Source of the DNA: Marsupella aquatica
Lineage: Eukaryota; Marchantiophyta
Direction: 5' to 3'
DNA: 64,000 bases
NCBI GenBank assembly: GCA_973895155.1
Contig: OZ316891.1
Span: forward strand, 3,472,001 to 3,536,000
Position 1 is the first letter of the stretch, and the number at the start of each line of letters is the position of its first letter. The position numbers were made by a program, and so were the translations under genes. Positions 33,239 to 44,260 of the stretch are shown one piece after another. The notes beneath the pieces were generated by a model that did no database searches, had not been told where the DNA came from, and saw only the letters and a program-made list of their open reading frames with translations.

Positions 33239-35276
33239 CTACAAATAAGTGTGATAAGTAGTCCAAAATGTACCCTGATTATTAAACACATGGAATCTCC
33301 TTGAATGATTTCTATCTCCAAGATCACGAATATACTGAGTATTGATCCATATTTGGAAGTGTTCCCTCCAATCTTGTTGCAATGACTTTTGCAACCATAA
33401 TGGGTAAGTTTCCTTGATACTATACACTATTCACATCCATAATGACCAATTTGCTGGTTTGGGCTCAGATTGCACCTGAACAATCAAACAATTTATAGCA
33501 CTATAAAAAAAATTATACATCTTAAGTATAGTCAAAATAAAATCATTACTTCTTGTTGCGCAAAATCTGCTGAGGTGTCTTCTTCACCTTTGGCAGCATA
33601 GTAACTTTTTCTATCACCGAGGGTCTCTTTGAATCCCGTCGAGTGGCACGACCTGGAATGACCTTGGAACCAGTCTTAGGAAGCTCCATTCTTGTTGCTG
33701 GAGTCGTTTGTGAACAATCTCCATGAGAAGTTGAAACTAATGGGATCCCCAAAAAAGGAGGTGGTAATTCATTCAATCCATCAGCGTAGGCTGCAGCAGA
33801 TGCTTCCTCTTCCCAAGGCGCAATTTTTCCCACCTCCGGTATGTCTTGATCTTCAAGGTTAGTGGCTTGTTGGATCCAAGGATGTTCTTCACTATCTACC
33901 AACAAATCACTCTCATTTGTTTTAGGGTCCATCGATGTGTGAGACACCTTTGGTTTTTCGGCCAAAATCATAACAGCATCCACTTGTGCATTGATTTCAA
34001 CATTTCTTGTCTCTAGAGGATCCATTTGCTCCCTTGCTAGGTTGCTGTCAACATTTCTTGGCTTTGTCAATGTGAAAGGCTCATCCAAAATATTAGCCTC
34101 AACCACTAGAGGATCCATCTGCTCCCTTGCTAGGTTATTGTTAGCATTTATTGGCTCTATCGATGTGGGATGCACATCCAAAATGTTAGTCTCAACCACT
34201 AGAGGATCCATCTGCTCCCTTGCTAGGTTGTTGTTAGCATTTCTTGACTCTGTCGATGTGGGAGGCACGTCCAAAATGTTAGTTTCAACCATTGAAGGAT
34301 CCATATTCTTCTCCACTGGATCACCGTCAACAATTACTGGCTCTGTCGATATGGGAGACGTGCCCAAAATGTTAGTTTCAACCAGTAAAGGACCATCTGC
34401 TCCACCATTGGATTCACGACCAAAGCATTGTCTCTTATTGTTTCCTCGTTTGGAATGAAAGAATCATCTCTCTTCACACCCAAATCTTGGATGATTGCTT
34501 GTTCATAACCACTTTGATAAACTGCACATGTATCTAGTGTAGCATCATTAAGATTAGACATGGGTGTATCTATAGAGTTAGTGATAGGGTTGGAGATTAG
34601 TTGATACTCCTTCATCCAAGTCCATTTGCTAATAGTGCTTTTAGGTTCACTTTGAATGGCAAAAACATCAATAGGAGGATCTCCAACCATTTCACATACT
34701 TCTGTTGCATAATAGACATTATCTTGTAAATTAGTGATTTGTTCAGGGGTTTCCAAACCGGAGCGATGAGTCAAAGCTTCATGCCAATATGCTCTTGCTT
34801 TCCACCCATGAAATTGAGCTTCGCTTCGAAAGAACTCATCCCAATCTATTGGAGAAATGTGATCTGGGCAACTGGTTTCCTGATCAAGAATATAATTTTC
34901 CCACACAAATTTGCGGACAATCATTCTTCGCTCATTTTTACTTTTGGTTTCATCAAATGCCACTTCATTTTTGTTTCTTTGATTTGATTCTTGCACCCAG
35001 CACGGCTACAATTTGATTGGATATTTTTAACATTCTTTGCATTTAGATAATTTGAGGTACTAGGGCCTCTTCCTTTGGTCATTGAAACTCCTTGTTCCTC
35101 GACATTGAGCTCTGGTTCGGTTTGGAAAGCCCTGAACGAGTCAAGAATTTCCATTGAATCATTTGGTGATTCCACGTGATCCAACTTTAGTGGCTGCCAA
35201 GCATTCGGGGAATCAATGTTATCCTCTTCGTCCTCATCCTTGTTCTCGTGCTCAATAGAATTGGTTTTATCTCCTA
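33239..35276 (-). pseudogene. Decayed multi-frame gene with 31-residue tandem repeats
   Basis: Starting at a good acceptor (TTTTGGTTGTAG, about 35277), three overlapping minus-strand frames continue one another with two frame changes (near 35.0 and 34.37 kb). The first part is acidic. The second contains WENYILDQETSCPDHISPID and SKWTWMKEYQLI. The third has four tandem copies of a 31-aa unit (MDPLVVETNILDVHPTSIEP and on, ending NNNLAREQ), then a basic C-terminus (KVIPGRATRRDSKRPSVIEK). A further exon-like frame (about 33475-33239) contains WLQKSLQQDWREHFQIWINT, and an in-frame TGA lies upstream of it. No known domain was recognised. The relation to the HAD-like segment just downstream is unresolved. 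Confidence 0.35.
34018..34310. repeat. 93-bp coding tandem repeat
   Basis: GGATCCAT(T/C)TGCTCCCTTG recurs at 34018, 34111 and 34204, and a diverged fourth unit starts at 34297. The 93-bp period keeps the reading frame and gives the 31-residue protein repeat. The preserved multiple-of-three period suggests that it expanded while the gene was still coding. Confidence 0.75.
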
Positions 35277-35841
35277 CAACCAAAACAACAAACAATAGAT
35301 AAATATGGTGAACCAATAAACTTCCAATTATTTTTATTTATTAAATATCGCTATTAGTTTGCTTTGCCTAATTTCAATGACTACATGATGTATTAGACAA
35401 GTGTTTTCTATATTATGTTAAGTACTCATCTAATTTTTCACAAAATTCCAGAGTAAGTTAATCTATTTATATAATTTAAGCGATTCATTTGACAAGTTAA
35501 AACTACGATTGGGTTGTTCAGTTCGTATTAGTATTTGCTTCAACTCTAGTTGGAATTATTATCCATTTGAAATGTTTGGACTATACCAAATAATAGGTTC
35601 TATATTATCTTGATAAATTTATCTAACTTCACACATCCAACTTGTTCCAACCATGGTTCATTCTAATATTTTTATCAATCAATCATTCTATATCAAATCA
35701 TGTACATCATTCTCTTGAGAACATCGATTTATAATTCATGATTCATATCTGGCATATGACAAGTTTGGCTACTTAATTCATCATTAGCTATTGAATATGG
35801 TAGTTTATAACAAATGGTAGTCATATTAACCTCCAAGTGGA

Positions 35842-38800
35842 TCAGTGGGAACATTGGTAGGCATCATCTGATTCAGGAATGTCGCCCAATCCATATTCCT
35901 TGATCACACGAGCAATACTACTTTCACCAAGGTGTAAGATATCTTTGCAAAGCTCAATAATGTCCTCTCTCATATTCTTCTTGGCCAAATTATACTTCAT
36001 CAATCTGGCAATATTTTTCTCTAAAATACTTTGAAGTTCACATGATGCTTCTTCAGGCTGATCATGATTAAACTTGTTTGTGGAAGAAAAGAATTGCGTA
36101 AGTCCTTCATGATTAGACTCGTCACAATATGAACGTACCCGAGCTCCCAAGTTCTGCAAAACCATGAGAGTTTTAATACTTGGGATTTCAATATAGTTGA
36201 ATAATTAAATGTGTGAGTATTGGGTAATACCGAAAACCTGAAATTACTGAAAAATTTAAACTTTTTACAGTGTTTAAGCCTGTTGTTGCTGTTAATATGC
36301 CAAGTGTAAACTACGGGTATACTTTATAACGGGATTACGCATTTACGCGTAAGAGCATTATGGGTTTACGGGTTTACGCTGTTACGCTGTTACGAGTTTA
36401 TGCCAATACGGGATTACGGCTTATGCCTCACGCGTTTAAGGAAAGTTCACGTTACGGCGCTACGGCGCTACGGCTAACTTCGCAATGGGACTTAGAAACG
36501 GATTGGGGACTTCATACCTTGACAGGAGTCAAGCACCGAATTCAGGCGCTCACTCCTGTATTTTCACCACCCCTATTCACTTGCTCTTTCTCTTCAAAAG
36601 CAACCTTCGCAGCACGCAAATCACCGTTGTAGCTATGGCGAACCTGGGTGCTGAGGAACAGTATCAAATTGAAGCTCTAGCAGTCTCAAAAGTAGTGGCA
36701 GCTCGTATACCACAAGCGCCTGATAGTCTTTCTAATTTACAAGACTCTTTACAGCACTTAGGATTGGAGCGCTTGCTCAGGATCCCCTGGAATGTCGAGC
36801 TCGACTCCTACTTGCAGGATTTTGTGAAGGGGACTATCATCCCGATTGAATTCAGGCGAACGATTCGAGCTCACCCCAGCCTGTGGACTGTTGAGCAAAT
36901 TGCTTACGCCTTTGGATGCCCGTCAGAAGGAGAGGCGTTATGTTCCAAGAAGCAGGACTTATCTGCTCCATACTTCTCAGGAACTCGAAATGCCAAGAAT
37001 GGTTGGAACTTGTCCTAGTGTACTTATCCTGAATTGAGAGTGCTCATGGAATTTCTGGTACCCATTCTTCATCCGAAAAAGCCAACTCTCTGTCCTGTGG
37101 CCTTGGCTAACACCATTGTAGCTGCTCACAGTGGAGCTATAAAAGTAAATTGGGCCCTACTTCTGTTTAATGTAATGAAGGATCAAGTAAGGAGCTTGGA
37201 AGCAGGGAGGACCACTTGTTTACAAAATTATCTCTCTCAGCTCTATTATACTCATGACTGTTTATATCTGGAGGAAGAGACAGAGAGGGGGTTACTCCTG
37301 ATTGACTTGGGTATTGAAGAAGAAATTCCTATGGAGGACATTGTACATGTCACCCCATTGAATTCGAATGATCAAAACGTTGAGGAGAATGCTGATGTTC
37401 CTATGGAGGATACTTCATTAGAAATCCCTACACATTCTCCTATGCATAGCAGGGAAGTTGTTTGCCAATCAATAAGTAATGAGAATTTCCCTAACCGGAC
37501 TATGGATGCAGATCCACTAGAAGCTGAAGAAGTAAGGAGCATTCACCAACAAGACGATGTTGCTACACCAACTACCGCTGTCATCCTAAGGACCAGCTCG
37601 TCCACTCCTTCGAAGGTAGAGTCGAATCAGCAGCTTATTGATAAGTTGATATCTCTCCTCAGTTGTAGTGATGATGGACTATATGATGCTGTTAATAATT
37701 TGAGAATGGAGGCTGTTAGTTTGGGATCACCATTTCATGATCAGCTAAGCCCTGTCAGAATAACCTCTCCCCCAAGAGAACCAGCACCAATGGAGTTTGT
37801 GATCTGTACTCCTGTCACTGTACAGCCCCCTCCCCTAGAAACAAGTGAACCTGTTCCACTAGCAAATAGTATCAGCTGTGTGGCCATTGTGGATGACTTG
37901 TTAGAAATACTACAGTGTGAACCTCGACAGATAGCATCTGTGGTCCGCAACTTGATCCAACAATGTCCAACTGCTAGTCCTACTCCTAGCCCAGGTTCGC
38001 AACCTTACAGCCCTGATTCCAACTACGAACCCACAGAAGGACCCACCTACAATCGGTCACAATATGACCACCCTTACGACAGAGAAGATCTACCTGAAGA
38101 CTCTGATCCACCCTCAGATGGTGAAACTTATAGATCTTATGATAATTCTCTTGAGTCATCCCCAAGGCAGGGATTTGAAGATGTTGATACTGCCTTAAGA
38201 TCCCATCCAAACTTAGTAGCAGTTGTCACTTCATCTACTCAAACACCTCGGAATGCCACCATCGAGAGTAGATACCCGAGACATCCAGAGTCCCAAGTGC
38301 ACAGGTATGTGGAGACCTGTAAGATAATGCAAGCCAACAGACCACCGGTTGGAGAATTTTGGAAATACTACTATCTCAAGAAGACAGAGGCCAGTTATAT
38401 CTTCGACCTCAAGTGTTTTGGAACTTCCAGACTGGAGATGGCACAATTTGATGAGTTCTGGACTGACTCTCTCTACTTCCGACCCATTATTGCTGTAATG
38501 CTACTTCAAGGAGATGTGGAGGTGGAGGATTCAGATTTAGTTCTGGCATATTTTGGAAATTTGGCAGCAGCTTATGCCCTAGATTTTGTGGTTTCTTTTC
38601 TCATGCAGAGTAAGAAATCTACTTCTCCCCAGAACGCTTACCTTCCTCGAGAGCCCAAGGTTACCCTTGTTTCAACCAGTTCATTAGCTGAGAAACAGAG
38701 AATCTGGAACAATGTCACCTCTCAAACTCTAGCCAACTTCAACCGGTATTTCAGAGATGTCAAATGGAGGCTTCACCCTTTCTATTCCAGGATGCTGAAC

Positions 38801-41800
38801 TCTGATGAATTTCTATACCACTATCCCCAAGTGTATGCTGCTACTTGCAATAATTATGACGTGATTGGGATATATAGAGAAGCTCTTCGAATAGACATAT
38901 GTTATCTAAGGAGAAGAATGCCCCTGATGTATCCTGAAAGGCAATTGAGATGCCTACCCTACTCTCGAGGATCCCCACGCCAGGCTGAACTGATGGAAGT
39001 TACTCAAGCTCGGACTGTTACCCTCGTGGAGCTACTCGAACCAGAAGACATCCGACAACAAGCTTGAGGCAGAATCTAAGTGTTTTTAGTTAGTTTTAAG
39101 AATAGTGCATCTTTTCCTATTTTTCAAAATGAGTTATAGAGCTTTAAAAGCTATGAAACTTATTTAGTGTGTAGTCTGTACCTAGGAAAACCTATTGGAA
39201 AAATTTCAGAATTTTCCGAGCCAGGAGTAGGAAGTTAAAAATAGTTGAATTTGCTAAGTTTTTAAGTGTACCGGAATACGCTGTTACGCTTTTACGCTTT
39301 TACGCGATTACGTTTGTACGCTTTTACGAGTTCTTACTTAGCCATTTCTCGGCTTTTCACTTACTGAATCTCTGTTTTGACTTTTTGAGAAGTATGAAGA
39401 GGCATGTCTCTTCGACCCTATGACCTCTTACCCTGTAGGTTTTTACTATAAGACCCCTCCACCACTAGTGTAGTTTATGGTAAAGTTTAGCAATTTTTGC
39501 CTTTCTTTGGTGTTCTGCCAGTTGATCATGAATGTTAAGAGTTCGAGATCAAGCTTGACACCAGGAAAAGACTTTCCTCCTTCTTGTGGTTTAATCCTTT
39601 GAATAAATCACAGGAAGTAAAATTCCTTTTGTGCAAATCTTTTGAGTTGTAATGATAGATTCCTTTTTGGTGATTCATTACAATCTCTTGAGTTCTTGAA
39701 GTTAACTCACTGAGTTTAAGTCTTATTTGAAATTGATGGATTTTCTTTCATGTTGCTTAGTACCATCTAAATGTTGAAGTAGCTACCTTTTAGATTTTAT
39801 CTGAGTACCATTTAGAAAGAAAGGATAAGACATGTTGACGGCATTTTAAAAGGTACTCTAGTAAGCAGTTTAGATCTGAAAAGCAATATGGATTTGAATC
39901 CTTAAGTCATTTCATTTTGATTTATGTCTAAGGAGCAACCTTGGTCAATTCCAGACTCCCTTAGCATACTTTAAGATATTTTTCCTTGTGTTTTGTTAAT
40001 CATTCCCTTTTCATTAATTTATGGTTACATGATGCTGAGTTGTCATTGAAAACCACTCACCGCTGTGGAGCGATCTTCAAAGTACCTTATTAAAGTAATC
40101 AAACTTGATTACTATGTGTGGAAAACATCTTTAGTTCTTTATTATTGTTTAAATCTATCAAACCAACCCCATCTTGTTCTTTACGGGAACGAATACTGAG
40201 TTTGAAGACCTTTAAGTGTGTTTTTGGTTCTTCATAGCAAACTACAAAATGAACTTTCAACTGTAAGGTTTGGGGTTTAAAAACTCATACCAAAAGGGAG
40301 TGGATCAGATGTCGGCCATCTCCAAAACAGACAGAAAACTTGTCAAATGAGACAAGTTGAGAAGTCAAGTTATCATAGAAACTCTTGCTTTTCTTCCCAA
40401 GCTGAGTCTGCTCTGCAACATCTTCTGTTGTCTCTTCATAATTCTCCAAACATCCTGCTTTCTTAAAGCTTAACAAAATTTTTCCAGAAATCTCATCTGC
40501 CTCACATTCTTCAGTGAATGACACTTTGAAGAATGCATAAGTTACAAAAAGACAATTGACATCATAAATTGTTGATGTAGAAGATGACGGTCGAGATTGT
40601 GTCTAGTATTGTGTTGTGAATGCAACATAATGTGGGTGTGCTGAAATGGCACTCATCACAAAGAAAGAGTCGATCGCAGATGATATCACTACCACGACAT
40701 GAGATGGTTTGGACCCAATCATAGAAGCTGCATCAAAGAATGCTTCATATGTCTTCCGTGTCATGGGACTTATTCCAGGTATCATGGTAACATCCAAGAA
40801 TATGAATGTTGCCATTTCTTTCAATTCCAAGATGATTGGACAAAAAAATGCAGGAGTTCCAAATCCCTCATTTGAACAAAACCTAAGTTTTGAGTCAAGT
40901 TTCACAACCACCGGATTACCTTTTCCATCCACTGAAGCCCTGATTGACCATATCAAACTCTTAAAAACTCCAGGCATAAGATTTTGCAACTCGTCATTTC
41001 CAGTGTTCTTCGTTAATGATTTTGGGATCTTACTGCAGGTCCAAGCGTAGTTCGAAGTTTTTCAACTTTATCTGGAGTAAGCTTAAAAAAAGCTCGCATT
41101 GCATTCACCTTCTCGATTCTCTGCTCCATGGGCAACGCTCGTAGTTTCCCCTTAGGCATATTATCTTTTGCAAGATATTTCAAAAGCAGTATCTCAAACT
41201 CCTTATCCTGCTTCTTCTGAACGCAAAACTCATCAAGAGCAATGAAATCTTCTTCGATAGGAACTGCATCTATCTTCTTTGCAATTCCGCTACTTCGTTG
41301 CTTCATTAGTGAGATCTTCTTATTGGTAAGAAGATACCTTGCAATCTTCATCAACACTGCATCTTCAACACCAAGAAAATCCCGAAATGTTCTTCGTGCC
41401 ACCTCCCAAGCTCCTCGAGCAGAATCTTTCTTAATAACATCTCTCTGTAAGAACCCATTGAAAGCAACCAATTTTCCTTCTCTTGACATCTCGTAAACTT
41501 TCATCCACAAGTTGAAGGTGGAATCTGTCATATTTAAGATGAAAGGTCCAAGTTCACCCAAATTAAATTTTCCATTCTCCTCTTTAGCCCAAGGGATGAC
41601 GATCATTGCTGCTTTTGAGAAGTGTTGTTCACACACAACTAAAATCATTAGGTGGATACGAACCATGGTTCACACTGTTCTACTTTTCACATTCTATTGC
41701 ATTCAGATGCACTAGCAGAAGTTAAACAAGAATAAAAATAAACTTATGAAATATATGACTCTTACCTTCCATTTTGAATCTTTGGTGCTGTTTGTCTCTG

Positions 41801-43047
41801 AAGGAGGACATCCATAACTTTTCCAAATATCTCTGACCTATCTTGCAATCAAGAAAAATTGGGATTCATCCATCGCTGTGTGATGGACATGGTTCAATGT
41901 CTTTGATAATCCCATCATTACCAGGTTCCCAGCCAAATCAAATGGTGCCCAAAACATCACGGCATCAATTGTAAGGCATTTTTTATGAATAGCAACATCC
42001 ACTGATTCATCATTCAAAAGTAATCGGTAAGCTATTACTGTGTGCTGGCCTCCAATTATCCAAAAATGATAATTGTCAATTTGATCAAGGATCGGTGGGT
42101 GTGACAATGGAGTCCCACAATAACCAACTTCAGTGCTCCTGCATGCTCTCATCCCAAAGCACTGGGATGAGGAAACAAACCCGCTTCTCAAAATTTACCA
42201 ACGACTGAAATTTCATCGAGTTGGCAAGGTCCCTTGAGTAATCAGGGTCATGTTCTCTACATTTTACAACATTGGGTGCAATGTGGCATTTCGAATTTTC
42301 AACATTGAAAACTCTACTATCAAAGATGTTTGCTTTTTTATAAACACCATTGAAACTCTTGCAAAGATCTCCAATGTTTTCTCCAGTGATCACTTTTGGA
42401 AGTTCTCCTGTTTCAAACTTGGATTGCTTCTCAAGTTCCTCCTTCTTTCCAACACGAAATGTTTCCAGGAAGGTGCATTTTGCCCATGCCAAGATGGATA
42501 ACATGTACCTCTCGATGCTTGGGCCATTTATGAGTGTAGAAACCTTTGGGAATGTGGGATCCAAAATGGCTGAGAATGCCTCCGGAGATAATCTGCAATT
42601 TGCCTCAATGTATGTTTGGTCAAACATCCCAAATACCTCTCTGGAGAAATAATAGCAAATCCTATTGTTTTGTGATTCATCGACGGTATCCTCCTCGACC
42701 AGAAGGACCAAAGCCTCTTGACAGTCTTTCAGGTTGACATTTTTCTCATAAACACAACTGAGAATTTGAGAGTCTGACAATACCAAAGTCCCCTCTTCAG
42801 AAGCGACGCACATCCGAAGAACATTCTTATCAAGCACCACTCCCCAGTGCTTCATATCTTTATGTTCAACTCGAACAACAGTATCGGTGATGGTGGATTT
42901 CAATGTCATCTTCCTCCCACGAAAATTAGTGATGGAATTCACTCCTGTGACACCCTTTCTAACTTTGGCTTTCCTTTTTTTTGGGCTTCCATCAGTTTTT
43001 TCCAAAGACTTCCGCTTCTTCTTGCTAGTTTCTCCTTCGGATGCCAT
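35842..43047 (-). CDS. Multi-exon ParB-like domain protein gene with a transposon in an intron (probably damaged)
   Basis: The first exon (43047 to about 42130) starts with a Lys/Arg-rich tail (KKKRKSLEKTDGSPKKRKAK, NLS-like). A +1/-1 frame change near 42.13 kb leads into STEVGYCGTPLSHPPILDQI followed by DNYHFWIIGGQHTVIAYRLLL, which matches the ParB/sulfiredoxin-fold core (Pl..p.il...~y.iidGqhR..A). An in-frame TAG (41838) sits before the donor at 41765. Later exons are about 41660-41034, 40959-40630, 40523-40291 and 36153-35842, with GT-AG sites (GTAAGA, GTATGA; GGTTTTGCAG). The 40290-36154 intron joins phase 0 to phase 0 and holds element A. The second half has MIGSKPSHVVVVIS and DGRHLIHSLL-NLGARVRSYC, vaguely methyltransferase-like, without a clear DPPY. 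In bacteria, ParB-like domains are often fused or next to DNA methylases. The exact intron between exons 1 and 2 was not resolved. Confidence 0.5.
36310..36480. repeat. TTACG-rich array, 5' side of element A
   Basis: This is a dense irregular array of TTACG units: GGATTACGCATTTACGCG, GGGTTTACGGGTTTACGC, TGTTACGCTGTTACGAG and then CTACGGCGCTACGGC. A matching array lies 3' of the coding region at 39270-39335, and TTACG arrays flank element B in the same way. Confidence 0.75.
36635..39067 (+). pseudogene. ~810-aa element protein, copy A (one internal TAG)
   Basis: Starting at the ATG in AGCTATGGCGAAC, the frame runs 811 codons to TGA with a single TAG at 37016-37018; copy B has CAA (Gln) there. 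Residues about 50-200 are the best conserved (DSYLQDFVKGTI, VEQIAYAFGCPSEGEAL, PYFSGTRNAKNGWNLS, VLMEFLVPILHPKKP, KVNWALLLFNVM). A long acidic Pro/Ser/Thr-rich middle follows. The conserved C-terminal block has SSTQTPRNA, FWKYYYLKKTEASYIFDLK, FDEFWTDSLYFRPIIAVMLL and RYFRDVKWRLHPFYSRML. The N-terminal block recalls plant 'putative transposon protein' domains seen in gag-like ORFs (weak similarity). There is no nuclease, RT or zinc-knuckle motif. Apart from the TAG, the frame is intact. Confidence 0.6.
39068..40245 (+). repeat. 3' tail of element A
   Basis: This noncoding tail includes a TTACG array at about 39270-39335 (CGCTGTTACGCTTTTACGC and so on). The remaining ~900 bp stays clearly alignable to 63120-64000, apparently at least as similar as the coding regions are. 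Similarity stops near 40245, where the host intron resumes 45 bp before the 40290 donor. Confidence 0.65.
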
Positions 43048-43229
43048 GACTATGTGCGTTCTCGCTCTGCTTCACAACAAAAACAAATTTGATCATAAGA
43101 ATATTGTCGGCAAGATGTGTCAAGGATATTCTTTAAAGAACATGTTGAATGTTCAAAGAAACCAGATATTTTGAAATGTTTGACTTAATTTTCTCCCAGG
43201 GACAGCATAGAGTAGTTTGGATTCTGGCA

Positions 43230-44260
43230 AAATGTAGATCATCAAACCATGGTTCATGCTACAAGCTCTAAATCTAGATGAAATCAAAGATGACTAGGGA
43301 TAGTGCAAACAAAGGTTCATGGAATAATAGTTAGCTTCAATGAATCTAAATGAATTGAATCAAAGACTACTGGGACAGTGCAAACCAAGGTTCGTGCAAG
43401 ATAGCTAGCTGTGACTGGTATTTATTCTTTGTACTGCAAACCATGGTTTGCTCTGCAAATGGTTACAGGGAATGAACTTCAGGACAAATCAATGGGGACA
43501 CTGCAAACCAAGATTCGTGCAATGAGGGCTTGTGATACTTATTCTCAGTAGTGCAAACCATGGTTTGCACTGCAACATTTGATATGACTTTCACGTTAAT
43601 AAATGAATGGCAACACTAACAATCAAAATGAACATGAAGTAATAAGGCTTGGATATCAATAGGTCCCTTTGTGCAACAAGGTCTAGAAAAATTGACTAGG
43701 AAGATAAACTTCAGAGCAAACCATGGTTCATGCCCTTGAAAGCAAAATTGAGCTTCATTAAGATTAGAAATTGGACTGGGTGGACATGCATGATGTGCAA
43801 ATCCTTGTTTGTGCTGCAAGTACAAATGTAAATCCATTTGCTAGAAAATTGTTGGCTGGAAGGACAGCCAAGTCCAGATGTGAGTTGTGATAGTGGGAGT
43901 CACATATTACCCCTTCATAGCACAAACCATGGTTTGTGCCACGATAGGTACAAGGCACCAGATTTGGAAAATGTAATGCCTCAAAGGAAGGTGAGTTGAG
44001 GTCAGAGTGGTGGAATTAGACTTAACATAAAGATGTGCAAACCATGGTTTGTGCTATATGAAATCATGGAAATCTATTTCAGAGACAGGGCCGACTGGGA
44101 GGATAATCGAGGTCACTTGCTTCGCAGCACAAGCCATGGTTCATGCAGCAATTGATAAATGTATTGCCTCAAAGGAAGGCTAGCTCAGTTGACCACAGAG
44201 AGGCCAAGGGGACACAATGTGAGAGACAGTTGAATTGCACATCATGGTTTGAGCTGGTAG
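43230..44260. repeat. Cluster of CCATGG-centred palindromes 5' of the ParB-like gene
   Basis: Exact AACCATGGTT occurs at 43245, 43439, 43556, 43719, 43925 and 44040. The sites at 43551-43570 (GTGCAAACCATGGTTTGCAC) and 43920-43939 (GCACAAACCATGGTTTGTGC) are perfect 20-bp palindromes. The site at 44035-44054 (GTGCAAACCATGGTTTGTGC) is near-perfect, with one mismatched base pair. Degenerate sites lie at 43305, 43384, 43503, 43797, 44132 and 44236. Spacing is irregular (93-206 bp). Words around the sites (CCTCAAAGGAAGG, AATCCATTT) also recur, so they ride on a decayed tandem array. The cluster starts 200 bp upstream of the ParB-like gene's first ATG. Confidence 0.8.

Larger units (their letters stand above)
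36300..40245 (+). mobile_element. TTACG-bracketed element, copy A
   Basis: The layout is 5' TTACG array, a short leader, an ~810-codon gene, about 200 bp of 3' UTR, a second TTACG array, and a ~900-bp tail. The tail aligns with the end of the window after element B (for example TGTTGCTTAGTACCATCTAA, GCATTTTAAAAGG and TAACGGGAACGAATAC-like blocks). It lies in the opposite orientation inside an intron of the ParB-like gene. I found no LTRs, terminal inverted repeats or target-site duplication by eye. The boundaries are where similarity to copy B and to intron sequence changes. Confidence 0.65.
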
